This document shows positions 29,717 through 39,265 of a stretch of 53,932 bases of DNA, piece by piece (position 1 is the first letter of the stretch; every line of letters starts with the position of its first letter). The stretch lies in NCBI GenBank assembly GCA_902514755.1, contig CABXRY010000006.1, positions 1 through 53,932 of the forward strand, in the 5' to 3' direction. The notes beneath the pieces are model-generated. The model was not told where the DNA came from and did not search any database. It saw only the letters and a program-made list of their open reading frames with translations. Made by a program: the position numbers and the translations under genes. The DNA comes from an uncultured Pelagibacteraceae bacterium (GTDB lineage: Bacteria; Pseudomonadota; Alphaproteobacteria; Pelagibacterales; Pelagibacteraceae).

Positions 29717-30013
29717 ATGAAAAAAAAAGGTCACACCCCCATTACCAAGGTCAAAAATCCAGAGCCAGATATAAACGACCCAGATTGGGTTATTTGGGCA
29801 GCTTGGGCTGATCGGATCACTTTTGAGGATATTGAAAAGAAGACTGGAAAAACAGAATCTGAAGTAATTAAAATTATGAGACGATCTATTAAACCTACTT
29901 CTTTCAGGTTATGGAGAAAACGAGTTAATCAGAAAAGTATCAAACACAGAAAAAAATTTGAATACTCAAGAAAACAAATAACTAGTAAAATTAAAAAGAA
30001 TGATTATTTATAA
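29717..30013 (+). CDS. TIGR03643/DUF2805 family protein
   Basis: 'PDWVIWAAWADRITFEDIEKKTGKTESEVIKIMRRSIKPTSFRLWRKRV' is typical of this family. Confidence 0.88.
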   Translation: MKKKGHTPITKVKNPEPDINDPDWVIWAAWADRITFEDIEKKTGKTESEVIKIMRRSIKPTSFRLWRKRVNQKSIKHRKKFEYSRKQITSKIKKNDYL

Positions 30014-30016
30014 TTC

Positions 30017-30271
30017 ATGAAATCAGTAACCATATATACAGGTCCTCTTTGCAACTATTGTGAGGCAGCAAAAAGATTATTAGCTAGAAATAATGTAGAA
30101 TATAAAGAAATTAACATTGCAACAGTTGAAGGTGCGATGGAAGAAATGATTAAAAAAGCGAATGGTAAAAGAACAATCCCACAAATCTTTTTTGATGACC
30201 AACACATTGGTGGTTATGATGAAACAAGAGCTTTAGAAAAAGATAATAAGTTATTAGATTTGCTTAAATAA
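30017..30271 (+). CDS. grxC: Glutaredoxin (GrxC-type)
   Basis: 'YTGPLCNYCEAAKRLL' CxxC, 'RTIPQIFFDDQHIGGYDE'. Confidence 0.9.
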   Translation: MKSVTIYTGPLCNYCEAAKRLLARNNVEYKEINIATVEGAMEEMIKKANGKRTIPQIFFDDQHIGGYDETRALEKDNKLLDLLK

Positions 30272-30294
30272 AAACAGTCTAAAATTAACTCAAA

Positions 30295-31263
30295 CTACTT
30301 AGCAATAAGATCAAAATCAAAAAAAGCAGAGTCAAAGTAACCAATCATATTGGTTGTGCTTGTCATACTTTTAGCTAATCCTCTAGTATTGTTATATTTA
30401 ATTTGAAGACCAATAGTTTCAGGGGTTATTTTGATTGGATTTACTAGCGGCATAATACCGATAAGTCTCGAAATTCCATGGTCTGCACCACCAGTGCAGC
30501 CTGTTACACCATTTTTAATTTGATCTGTATCAGTTCCTCCAACTCCATCAACAAGGGTTAGGTCAGACTCTAATAAATATGTATCAACATTAACATGTGT
30601 TCCTTGAAACGTCATAGCATGATAACAATCATCATCACTATCCATTGTTAATGTATTAACACCAATAGTAGTCTCAGCAGCAGTTGCACCCGCTGTACAA
30701 TCAACATTTGACTTAGCGGCAGTATTTATTCTGTTTTCAAATCCATAAATTGTTCCAAGGGAAGAAACTTTCGTCACGCAGGTCGTCGACGAATTTGATC
30801 TATCACTCATAGTAGCATTAAAAAGTTGGCTTGTCGTAAATTTAAATGTAGAGCCCATGGTGACAATTCCGAAAGTATATGTTCCATAAGGTACAGCAGT
30901 ATAATCTGCTGCAGTTCCTATTTGAGTACCTGTTCCTTTTACAACTGTTGTCTCAGATCCACTATCATTTTTATAAAAGGTTGAACAATTAGTTCTTACT
31001 ACTTGTGTGGATGTTGTTGGACCAGTTGGTCTCGATGTGCACAAATCTAATCTATAAAAAGTCATTTTTTGAGTATCTGGTTGAAATTCGCATGTGTTAC
31101 CAGCGGATGCTGGCGTTATTGTTCCCCCATTACCTGTACATTCAGAATTAATTCTTGTTATTGATTCACTTGGTTGAGCGTTAGAGTTAGTAGAATAAAG
31201 AGCGATAAATATAAAAATAAATGAACATATAAAAATATTTAATCTTTTGTTATTTTCTTTCAT
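30295..31263 (-). CDS. Secreted hypothetical protein, eight cysteines in mature part
   Basis: Sec signal peptide (RLNIFICSFIFIFIALYSTNSNA); start 2 nt after stop of the inverse-autotransporter-like gene. Confidence 0.65.
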   Translation of the reverse strand: MKENNKRLNIFICSFIFIFIALYSTNSNAQPSESITRINSECTGNGGTITPASAGNTCEFQPDTQKMTFYRLDLCTSRPTGPTTSTQVVRTNCSTFYKNDSGSETTVVKGTGTQIGTAADYTAVPYGTYTFGIVTMGSTFKFTTSQLFNATMSDRSNSSTTCVTKVSSLGTIYGFENRINTAAKSNVDCTAGATAAETTIGVNTLTMDSDDDCYHAMTFQGTHVNVDTYLLESDLTLVDGVGGTDTDQIKNGVTGCTGGADHGISRLIGIMPLVNPIKITPETIGLQIKYNNTRGLAKSMTSTTNMIGYFDSAFFDFDLIAK

Positions 31264-31265
31264 AA

Positions 31266-32108
31266 TTAAAATCCTATTACTGTTAAATCCATTTCTTTTT
31301 GTTTTACAATTAAATTTTGTCTTCTAACTTTTGCAAATTTTTGATCTGCAACTGAGGTTAAATTATAAGCAGTATCACTTATTCCAACTTCATTATTTGA
31401 ATTATTACAACAAGTATAAGTTATTTTTAAAAATTCTTCATCTTCAGTAATTCCATCATTACTTCTTTTTCCAACTTCAATATTAAAATTTGAAAGTTTT
31501 GCTTCTAGTGATATCTCATCTCCCTCTAGATCTGCTGCACCACTAGCACCTTCCCAATTAAATGATCTATAATATAAGTTTGTCCATGGTAGATAAGGCA
31601 ATGGCATACCTAATTCTACGTCACTACCGTTTAATGCTTTTTCACTTATGTTATTAAATCCTGATTTCCAACCTGAAAGACCATAATATTGATTAGCTCT
31701 TAATGATCCAACGCTTGATATTGCTTCAATACCTATGCTTGCTCTTTGGTGATCATAATCTAATTCATGGTCATAGAATAAATTATAACCAACTAATAAT
31801 GTATCATCATTAATCAATTTTCTATTACCAAAACCTAAATTGATAGTTTCTCTACTATCATCTGATAAGAAAAGGCTTGCTTGAGTAAATATTATATTTT
31901 CATTATCACTTGGATCACTTAAAGGTTTTACTACTAAAATGCTTCCAGTAATTTCATTTGTTACACCTGTACTTAAACCAATTTCAGCAGTTGGGAATTT
32001 TTCACTAAAATAACTATTTAAGTTGTTCATAAACTTATTAGTTAGGTCTACAGCACTAGCATTAAGACTAAATATCAACATTAAAAAGATGAAACTTATT
32101 TTTTTCAT
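31266..32108 (-). CDS. Inverse autotransporter beta-barrel domain protein (intimin/invasin-type barrel, no passenger)
   Basis: 'ETINLGFGNRKLINDDTLLVGYNLFYDHELDYDHQRASIGIEAISSVGSLRANQYYGLSGWKSG' matches inverse-autotransporter barrel hallmarks; ends at the linker-like 'KFAKVRRQNLIVKQKEMDLTVIGF'. Confidence 0.8.
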   Translation of the reverse strand: MKKISFIFLMLIFSLNASAVDLTNKFMNNLNSYFSEKFPTAEIGLSTGVTNEITGSILVVKPLSDPSDNENIIFTQASLFLSDDSRETINLGFGNRKLINDDTLLVGYNLFYDHELDYDHQRASIGIEAISSVGSLRANQYYGLSGWKSGFNNISEKALNGSDVELGMPLPYLPWTNLYYRSFNWEGASGAADLEGDEISLEAKLSNFNIEVGKRSNDGITEDEEFLKITYTCCNNSNNEVGISDTAYNLTSVADQKFAKVRRQNLIVKQKEMDLTVIGF

Positions 32109-32268
32109 ATTTAATAAATTTTAAGATAATTTTTAAGAGTTTACAATTCAATTAGAGCCTATTTTGGTTTATAGAATAACTTAATTTGCTGTCATTATTG
32201 CTTGGAAAGGTCCACTTCCAATAAATAATTTACAAAGTAACAATATATCTAAAAAAAATTAATATCCT

Positions 32269-32640
32269 TTATTTAGGCTTAAAAACTAAACAAACTCCAT
32301 TGTTGCAGTATCTTTTTCCAGTGGGATTTGGACCATCGTCAAATATGTGACCATGATGACCACCACATTTTTTACAATGATACTCAGTTCTTGCATAACC
32401 TAAAAGATAATCTGTCTTTGTTTCAAATACATCTGGAAGCGATTGATAAAAAGATGGCCAGCCTGAACCACTTTCATATTTTGTTTTTGAATCAAATAAT
32501 TTTTCACCACAATTAACACAGTGAAAACTTCCTTCTCTCTTTTCATGATTTAGTTCACTTGTTCCAGCCATTTCTGTGCCCTCTTCAAATAAAACTAATT
32601 TTTGTTCAGAAGTTAAATCTTTATTGATTTTCTTAGTCAT
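32269..32640 (-). CDS. msrB: Peptide-methionine (R)-S-oxide reductase MsrB
   Basis: 'CVNCGEKLFDSKTKYESGSGWPSFYQ', 'YHCKKCGGHHGHIFDDGPNPTGKRYCNNG'. Confidence 0.95.
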   Translation of the reverse strand: MTKKINKDLTSEQKLVLFEEGTEMAGTSELNHEKREGSFHCVNCGEKLFDSKTKYESGSGWPSFYQSLPDVFETKTDYLLGYARTEYHCKKCGGHHGHIFDDGPNPTGKRYCNNGVCLVFKPK

Positions 32641-32643
32641 AAA

Positions 32644-33537
32644 TTAAATTAATTTAGCACAAGATTGATGTAATAAAGAATGTAATTCTACCAATTTATT
32701 AAAGTTTTTATTATATCCTCCTCCTAGAACACCACAAATAGGTATTCTTTTTGAAGAAAAATTTTCGACTACTAATTCATCTCTGTGTTTAACTCCCTCA
32801 TCTGAAATTTTTAACTTACCTAACCGGTCATTAAAATGAATGTCAACACCTGCTATATAAAAAACAAAATCAAAATTTTCATTATTTAGCTCATTTAAAT
32901 AAAATTTAAGTGTTTTTATATATGCATCATCTTCAAGATTATCTTCAAGCTCAACATCCAAATCACTTATTGATTTTTTAGCAGGATAATTAGTTTTTGA
33001 ATGCATACTGAAAGTAAAGACTTGTCTATTTTCTTTAAAAATTTCTGAGTTTCCATTTCCTTGATGAACATCTAAATCTACAATTAAAATTCTATTTGCA
33101 AATCCTCTTTCTAACAAATAATGAGCGGCAACCGCTACATCATTAAACACGCAATAGCCAGCCCCGCTATCGTAATTAGCATGATGACTTCCTCCTGCGG
33201 TATTACAAGCAACCCCGTAATTTAATGCAAGTTTTGATGCTAATACAGTTCCACCAGTTGCAACCAGAGATCTTTGGACCACACTATCAATTAAAGGAAA
33301 ACCAATTTTTTTTATTTCACTTATATCTAAAGTTTTATTCTTAATATTATTTATGTAATTTTTAGAATGAGCTCTATTTAAAGTTTCAAATGAACAAGGG
33401 CTAGGATTATAAAATTTTTTAACAATTTTTTGATCAATTAAATATTTTGCAAGTTCCCCAAATTTATTAATTGGAAACTTATGATCATCTCCAATTTTGG
33501 CAACATAGTCTTTATGATTAACTACTGGTAGCTCCAT
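32644..33537 (-). CDS. Histone deacetylase/AcuC-type family hydrolase
   Basis: 'NTAGGSHHANYDSGAGYCVFNDVAVAA', 'ILIVDLDVHQGNGNSEIF'. Confidence 0.9.
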   Translation of the reverse strand: MELPVVNHKDYVAKIGDDHKFPINKFGELAKYLIDQKIVKKFYNPSPCSFETLNRAHSKNYINNIKNKTLDISEIKKIGFPLIDSVVQRSLVATGGTVLASKLALNYGVACNTAGGSHHANYDSGAGYCVFNDVAVAAHYLLERGFANRILIVDLDVHQGNGNSEIFKENRQVFTFSMHSKTNYPAKKSISDLDVELEDNLEDDAYIKTLKFYLNELNNENFDFVFYIAGVDIHFNDRLGKLKISDEGVKHRDELVVENFSSKRIPICGVLGGGYNKNFNKLVELHSLLHQSCAKLI

Positions 33538-34490
33538 TATTTTTCAATAACACGAATAGGCTTACCATTTACACAAGCTTCAAGATTTTCAATCATGTGC
33601 GTATAATAGATACTATAATTTTCAGCTGTCACATAACCAATATGAGGTGTTAATAAAGCATTAGGTAAAAATCTTAGTTTATTAGTTTCAGGTAATGGTT
33701 CTTTTTCATAAACATCAATTCCAGCTCCCATAATAACATTAGTTGACAAAGCAATAATCAGATCATCTTCATTAACTATTTGGCCACGCGAAGTATTAAT
33801 TAAAAAGGCTGTTTTTTTCATCTGGTCAAACTCTTTAATTGTAATGCAATTTTTATAACGTTCCCCACCTTGAACATGAATTGAAATATAATCTGAATTT
33901 TTAATTAAATCTTCTTTACTACAAGGTAGAACGTTTAATTCTTTACATTTATCTAAATCTAAATTTTCACTCCAAGCCATTACTTGCATTCCAAAAGCAT
34001 TAGCTATTTTTGCAACTTGCGAACCTACTTTTCCAAGACCGATTAAACCAATAATTTTACCTTTAACCTCAAAACCAACTGTTGTTTGCCAATAACCTTG
34101 GTACATATTGTCAATTTCTGTTTTTAAATTTCTTGATAACCCTAGAATTAATGCCCAAGTTAATTCACAAGTTGGATTTGTGTTGCTCTCAGTACCACAA
34201 ACTATGATTTTTCTTTTTTTTGCAGCTTCAAGATCAACTGATTTATTTCGCATGCCGCTCGTAATTATATATTTAAGATCATTCAGATTATCGATTAAAT
34301 TCTTAGTAATTGGCGTTCTTTCTCTCATTATTAATAAGGCCTCAAAATCAGCCAATTGTTCAATAGCATCTGACTCATTAAGGAATGGCTCACTGAAAAT
34401 TTTAAATTCATACTTTCCAGATAATTTTTTTAGATCCACAAACTCTTGTGAAACGTTTTGATAGTCATCTAAAATTGCAACTTTAAACAT
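33537..34490 (-). CDS. D-2-hydroxyacid dehydrogenase family protein
   Basis: 'GKIIGLIGLGKVGSQVAKIANAFGMQVMAW', 'LINTSRGQIVNEDDLI', 'LTPHIGYVT'. Confidence 0.9.
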   Translation of the reverse strand: MFKVAILDDYQNVSQEFVDLKKLSGKYEFKIFSEPFLNESDAIEQLADFEALLIMRERTPITKNLIDNLNDLKYIITSGMRNKSVDLEAAKKRKIIVCGTESNTNPTCELTWALILGLSRNLKTEIDNMYQGYWQTTVGFEVKGKIIGLIGLGKVGSQVAKIANAFGMQVMAWSENLDLDKCKELNVLPCSKEDLIKNSDYISIHVQGGERYKNCITIKEFDQMKKTAFLINTSRGQIVNEDDLIIALSTNVIMGAGIDVYEKEPLPETNKLRFLPNALLTPHIGYVTAENYSIYYTHMIENLEACVNGKPIRVIEK

Positions 34491-35385
34491 TTGTAATTTT
34501 TTTGTTTGATAAAAATAAACCTAATATAATTAAAATAGATCCAATGAAATGAAAAAATAAAAATTTTTCATTGAAAAAAATCATTGCGAAAATTGTACTG
34601 AATACAGGAATTAGTGATAGAAAAATTCCAGCTCTATTAGCTCCAATGATTGAGACTGCTCCAGCCCAGCAATAATACGATCCGATGCTTGGAAAAATTG
34701 CAATATAGAGCAAAATGAAAATAAGATTAATATTAACCTCAGTTGTTTTTCCTTGAATTAACTCAAATAGAAAAGCTGGCAAAAGGATAATTAAGCCAAA
34801 TGTACAAACAACATGAACAAGAGAAAGTAAAGATATATCAAATGTTTTTTTTTTCAAAAATGCTGAATAAATTCCCCATGATATTATTGCAATGACCATA
34901 TAAATATCTCCCTTATTAAAATTTAAAGTTAACAAGATATTTAAATCAAGACGTGTAATAATTGCCAAAATTCCTAAAACTGAAACTATTAAACCAGATA
35001 TTTGAAAAATATTTGTTTTTTCAATTTTAAGAAGAAAACAGACTAAAATTATTGATACAGGTATAGCAGTATTAAAAAGTGAAGCATTTATGACCTGGGT
35101 ATAGTTAAGGGCATTATAAGTGAAAGCTGAAAATATACCGACACTGGTAAAACCTAAAATAAAAAATATTAATAAATTATTTTTGACTTCTGATTGTATT
35201 CTTGAAATTTCTTTAAAGGTAAAAGGTATCAATATTACCCAAACTAAAATCCACCTAAAAAAAGCTAATGAATATGGAGGTACATTCTCTGTGTACGCGA
35301 ATTTACCGATAGTAAAGTTTCCTGCCCAAAATAATGTTGCAAGAATTAACATAATATAAGCTTTTGTATTTTTACTCATTTTCAC
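34483..35385 (-). CDS. DMT superfamily transporter (EamA)
   Basis: 10 TM, 'FWAGNFTIGKFAYTENVPPYSLAFFRW'. Confidence 0.87.
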   Translation of the reverse strand: MKMSKNTKAYIMLILATLFWAGNFTIGKFAYTENVPPYSLAFFRWILVWVILIPFTFKEISRIQSEVKNNLLIFFILGFTSVGIFSAFTYNALNYTQVINASLFNTAIPVSIILVCFLLKIEKTNIFQISGLIVSVLGILAIITRLDLNILLTLNFNKGDIYMVIAIISWGIYSAFLKKKTFDISLLSLVHVVCTFGLIILLPAFLFELIQGKTTEVNINLIFILLYIAIFPSIGSYYCWAGAVSIIGANRAGIFLSLIPVFSTIFAMIFFNEKFLFFHFIGSILIILGLFLSNKKITNV

Positions 35386-35483
35386 AATTTATGTTTTATT
35401 ACATATAATTTTCACAGAGATTAAACCTAATGTCTATCTTAATAAAAATTATTTATAATATTAAATTAAAAAAAAATTTCTTT

Positions 35484-35783
35484 TTATTGAATTTTTTTAC
35501 AATCTGGATCTTCTGGTTTATCAAAAAATATCTTTTGTAAACTATTGCTATAGGTATTATCGCACTCTCGAAGTTCATCTTCATCTGGCAATAAACTCAT
35601 TGCATGCTCGCTAACATTTTTACCTGTTTTATTCTTTACTCCATAATTTATTGTTTCGCCAACTATTGCTTGTTGGATACCACCCGTTTTAGCTATTGAA
35701 ATTGCTGGGCCCAACATTGTTAAATTTTGAGCACATCCTGTTAAAAATATTACAGCAAATAAAATAAAAAAAATATTTTTCAT
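35484..35783 (-). CDS. Small lipoprotein, unknown function
   Basis: Lipobox 'FLTGCAQ'. Confidence 0.65.
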   Translation of the reverse strand: MKNIFFILFAVIFLTGCAQNLTMLGPAISIAKTGGIQQAIVGETINYGVKNKTGKNVSEHAMSLLPDEDELRECDNTYSNSLQKIFFDKPEDPDCKKIQ

Positions 35784-35863
35784 TAATAGTAATTACTATC
35801 TAAATTTATTAACTATTAAAGATTAAAATGATTAATTTAATTGTCAAATGTGACCATTTTGAT

Positions 35864-38101
35864 TTATTTACCAATACCAATAATTGTTAAATCATCATCA
35901 AGAATATCGTTATTTTCTTTGATGCCCTTTTCGGATATTTCTTTTTTTAGACTTCTAAGTCGAATTTCTTCTGTTGCATCTTCTAATTCTTTTTGAAGTG
36001 AAGTATTTTGATGTTTAATAATTAATTCTTTAACACCACTAATACCTATTTCTTTTTTTTTTTCATTCATGCACTCAGAAAAACCATCGGTGAAACAATA
36101 AATTCTACCTCCATTGAGCTTGAAACTTTCTAATTTATATACAGTTTCATCTTTATGTTTTGTAACTGCTAATGGGACTGAGCTAGATGGAAATTCTCTA
36201 AAATCTTTATCATTTCTTAATAATGCAGGTTGATGTCCAGCATTTGCAATTTCGACCAAATCTGATTTTAAATTATATCTTCCAACAATTGAGGTTATAA
36301 ATGTACCTCTAGGATTTGTATCATTTAAATCATTATTCATTTCAAATAAAATTTCATTAGGGCTAAATTTTTGTCTTGCAAAAATTTTAAATAAAGTAAT
36401 GGCTTTGGCCATCACCATCCCTGCATTTACGCCTTTGCCTGATACATCTGATAACGTGAAGTAAATTTCATCATCATGAAGGAAAAAATCATAAAAATCT
36501 CCTGAAATTTCTCTTGCTGGAATGTTAAGACCAAATATAGGAAAGTGATCCATATCTCTTTTTGGCATTAAACGTTTTTGAACATCCATTGCTAGTTTGA
36601 TTTCTTGTGAAACTCTATTTTTCCATTTATTTTTTTGTTTTTCAGTTTGCTCAAGCCTATCCATCAAAACATTATATTGAGTTCCAATAATACCACTATC
36701 CGTGAAAGGATCCTGAGGAGCCCTATTAGAATAGTCATCTGATTTAGCTTGTTTTGTTAAGACTTCTAACAATTCATGCGTATCAGTTGATGCATTATGT
36801 TCTGAAATATTAAGACCTAACTCTTCTTGAATTTTTCCAACTCTTAATGGGAAAAAAGAATTGATAGTTTTAAAAATTATATAAGACCCAAAAAAACAAA
36901 AGCTTCCAATGGAAGCAATTCCAATTAATTGAATTAATAATTGTTCTATTCTTGTTTTTTCAACTCCCATCATTTCGAAATTACCAAATATAGCAACAGC
37001 AATAGTTCCCCAGATTCCAGAGGCTAAATGAACAGGAATTGCACTCACTACATCGTCAATTTGAATTTTTTCTAACAGTACAATTGTTGATCCTGAAATA
37101 ATTCCACCAATGCTTCCAATTATAATTGCATCTGACGGATCAACATAAGCACATGATGCCGTTATGGAAACTAATCCAGCAAGAGGACCTGTTATCATGA
37201 ATAAGGGTTCAGGTTTTTTTAAAACAATTATTCCCATTATGCTTGAAAAAATAAGACCAAAAGAAGCTGATAAAAAAGTATTAATTAAAATTAATGGAAT
37301 TTTTAAATCCATTGCTCCATTAGCGCCTCCGTTAAATCCAAACCAACCAAACCATAAAATTAAAGCTCCAAGTGCTGCAATTGGAGTATTACTTCCTTGA
37401 AAAGTTTTACTTAAGCTATCTTTTCTAAATCTTCCTGTTCTATTTCCAACAACTAATAAAACTGCAAGTGCAATCCAGCCACCAACTGAATGGACAACAG
37501 AAGCCCCTGCAAAATCTAAATAACCTAATTTACCAAGCCAACCAAATTTTTCTGTTGGATTTTCAAAGTTAAATGCCCAAGACCAATGACCAACAATTGG
37601 ATAAAAAAATCCTGAAGCAAAAAATGTAATAATAACGTAAGAAAAAAATCTTAACCTCTCAGCAACTGCACCAGATATAATTGTTGCAGCTGTTGCAACA
37701 AACATCGCTTGGAAAACAAAATAAGTCTGATAACCTGCAACTTTTGTGGTAAAAAAGAAAAACTTATTACCAAATAACCCTGAAACACTAGTTCCGTACA
37801 TTAGCGCAAAACCGAAAGCCCAAAAAATTACAACTGCAATACCAAAGTCAGTTACATTTTTAAGAGCAACATTAATACTATTTTTGTTTCGAGATAATCC
37901 AGTTTCCAAACACATAAACCCTGCTTGCATCAAAAAAACAAGGATTGCACAAATTAAAAGCCAAAAGGTATCTAGATTTGCTTGAAGGATTGCATCTAAA
38001 CGAAATTCTAATGCAGTTAAAGCTCCTTTGTTGGTAAGCTCTAATTGCTTAATACTTGACTGCAGCTTATTAAGCAATATCTGGGTTTCAGCCGCAGTCA
38101 T
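35864..38101 (-). CDS. Ammonium transporter (Amt) domain fused to C-terminal SpoIIE/RsbU-type PP2C serine phosphatase
   Basis: Amt motifs 'GAVAERLRF', 'LDFAGASVVHSVGG' and 'IPVHLASGIWGT' (both pore His), 'GWFGFNGGA'; PP2C motifs 'VQKRLMP', 'EISGDFYDFF', 'SDVSGKGVNAGMVMAK', 'NAGHQPALL', 'TDGFSE', 'DDDLTIIGIG'. One uninterrupted 745-aa ORF. Confidence 0.95.
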   Translation of the reverse strand: MTAAETQILLNKLQSSIKQLELTNKGALTALEFRLDAILQANLDTFWLLICAILVFLMQAGFMCLETGLSRNKNSINVALKNVTDFGIAVVIFWAFGFALMYGTSVSGLFGNKFFFFTTKVAGYQTYFVFQAMFVATAATIISGAVAERLRFFSYVIITFFASGFFYPIVGHWSWAFNFENPTEKFGWLGKLGYLDFAGASVVHSVGGWIALAVLLVVGNRTGRFRKDSLSKTFQGSNTPIAALGALILWFGWFGFNGGANGAMDLKIPLILINTFLSASFGLIFSSIMGIIVLKKPEPLFMITGPLAGLVSITASCAYVDPSDAIIIGSIGGIISGSTIVLLEKIQIDDVVSAIPVHLASGIWGTIAVAIFGNFEMMGVEKTRIEQLLIQLIGIASIGSFCFFGSYIIFKTINSFFPLRVGKIQEELGLNISEHNASTDTHELLEVLTKQAKSDDYSNRAPQDPFTDSGIIGTQYNVLMDRLEQTEKQKNKWKNRVSQEIKLAMDVQKRLMPKRDMDHFPIFGLNIPAREISGDFYDFFLHDDEIYFTLSDVSGKGVNAGMVMAKAITLFKIFARQKFSPNEILFEMNNDLNDTNPRGTFITSIVGRYNLKSDLVEIANAGHQPALLRNDKDFREFPSSSVPLAVTKHKDETVYKLESFKLNGGRIYCFTDGFSECMNEKKKEIGISGVKELIIKHQNTSLQKELEDATEEIRLRSLKKEISEKGIKENNDILDDDLTIIGIGK

Positions 38102-38113
38102 AATTAAATCTTA

Positions 38114-38452
38114 TTAATCTACTAATTTTCTAGCTTCCTCAGCGTCGTTGATAATTTTATCAACACTTACAACTTTGATAACTTCAAAACCAGTTCCAAG
38201 AATAGCATTTTTGTAATCTTCTTCTGTTAGATTTGATTTATCAGCAAAAGAGGAAATGGCTACGCCCTCCGGCCATGACACCTTAACATCAGCATTAGGA
38301 CTTGCTGCCTGAAGTGCTTTAGTTACCATTTTTTGACACTTAATGCACATCATACCATTCACTTGAGCTATTTGTGATTGAGCTGCAAAAACATTTGTAG
38401 AAAATAATATCAATAATAAAGTAATAAATATTTTTTTCATATTTGCTTTCAT
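38114..38452 (-). CDS. Secreted heavy-metal-associated (HMA)-like domain protein
   Basis: Signal peptide then 'QIAQVNGMMCIKCQKMVTKAL' CxxC. Confidence 0.75.
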   Translation of the reverse strand: MKANMKKIFITLLLILFSTNVFAAQSQIAQVNGMMCIKCQKMVTKALQAASPNADVKVSWPEGVAISSFADKSNLTEEDYKNAILGTGFEVIKVVSVDKIINDAEEARKLVD

Positions 38453-38547
38453 TTTTAATTAAATAAACCTAACTCCAATAGTAACTTAAATCTATAATAA
38501 AGCTGGTCAATTTGAGTTAAAAATTCAATTGTTAATTGATTTATCTA

Positions 38548-38799
38548 TTATTCAGTATCTTTTTTTTTCCAAATATAAAAAAATATATATGGAGATAGAG
38601 CGGGCACAATTCCAAACCAAAACCATTCATCCCATCTAAAACTTTTATCTAAAGTTGGTGCTTTTAAACCATTCCACCAAGTTAAATAACCAACAAAAAT
38701 TATCCAGCCTAAACTAGCTGTTATAAAAATTTTTTGTTTTTGTGAAAAGTCTTGTTTTGTTAATTTTAAAAAAAATTCTTTTATGTTTTCTAAATTCAT
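38548..38799 (-). CDS. Small membrane protein with about two TM segments, unknown function
   Basis: ORF track 38548..38838; ATG at 38799 (MNLENIKEFF) avoids overlap with pilin gene. Confidence 0.55.
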   Translation of the reverse strand: MNLENIKEFFLKLTKQDFSQKQKIFITASLGWIIFVGYLTWWNGLKAPTLDKSFRWDEWFWFGIVPALSPYIFFYIWKKKDTE

Positions 38800-38803
38800 A
38801 ACC

Positions 38804-39250
38804 TTAACACTTACTGGGATCTCTTCGTAAAGAACCATCAGCTGTTAAAGTTATATTACACCCGTTAGAATTATCTTCTTCAATTGCATAAATCTTATAA
38901 TTTGAAGCATGGTCTGCAACGCATATTAAATAACCTGCTGTTGCTTTTTTAGGGCTTACATTTGGATCAATAATAGATTTTGCTCCACCAAGTAATTCAT
39001 TTTCAATAGCTTCAGATGTTGCAATTGAGGGCGTGCAAGATGATCCTGTGCCTGTGTAATAAATTGAATTTTCTGAATAATACTCTGTTTGACCAAGAGA
39101 TATTTGTCTCATGATATTTTCAGTTGATTTTTTTTTAGTTGAAGAAACGTAGCCACTATAACTCGTAATACCGATAGCAGCAATAATACCTAGGATTGCT
39201 ACAACAACCAAAAGTTCAATTAGGGTAAACCCGGAACTTTTGGTTGTCAT
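38804..39250 (-). CDS. Type IV pilin (PilE/PilA-like)
   Basis: 'SGFTLIELLVVVAILGIIAAIGITSY' class III prepilin signal; C-terminal Cys. Confidence 0.9.
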   Translation of the reverse strand: MTTKSSGFTLIELLVVVAILGIIAAIGITSYSGYVSSTKKKSTENIMRQISLGQTEYYSENSIYYTGTGSSCTPSIATSEAIENELLGGAKSIIDPNVSPKKATAGYLICVADHASNYKIYAIEEDNSNGCNITLTADGSLRRDPSKC

Positions 39251-39265
39251 AAAATTTATTTTTAA

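Noticed and set aside
32202-32221. Inverted repeat TTGGAA-N8-TTCCAA upstream of the barrel gene
   Set aside because: Only 6 bp with an 8-nt loop; too weak to call.
35786-35799. 14-bp palindrome ATAGTAATTACTAT just upstream of the lipoprotein start
   Set aside because: AT-only apart from one G-C pair; short enough to occur by chance in this AT-rich sequence.
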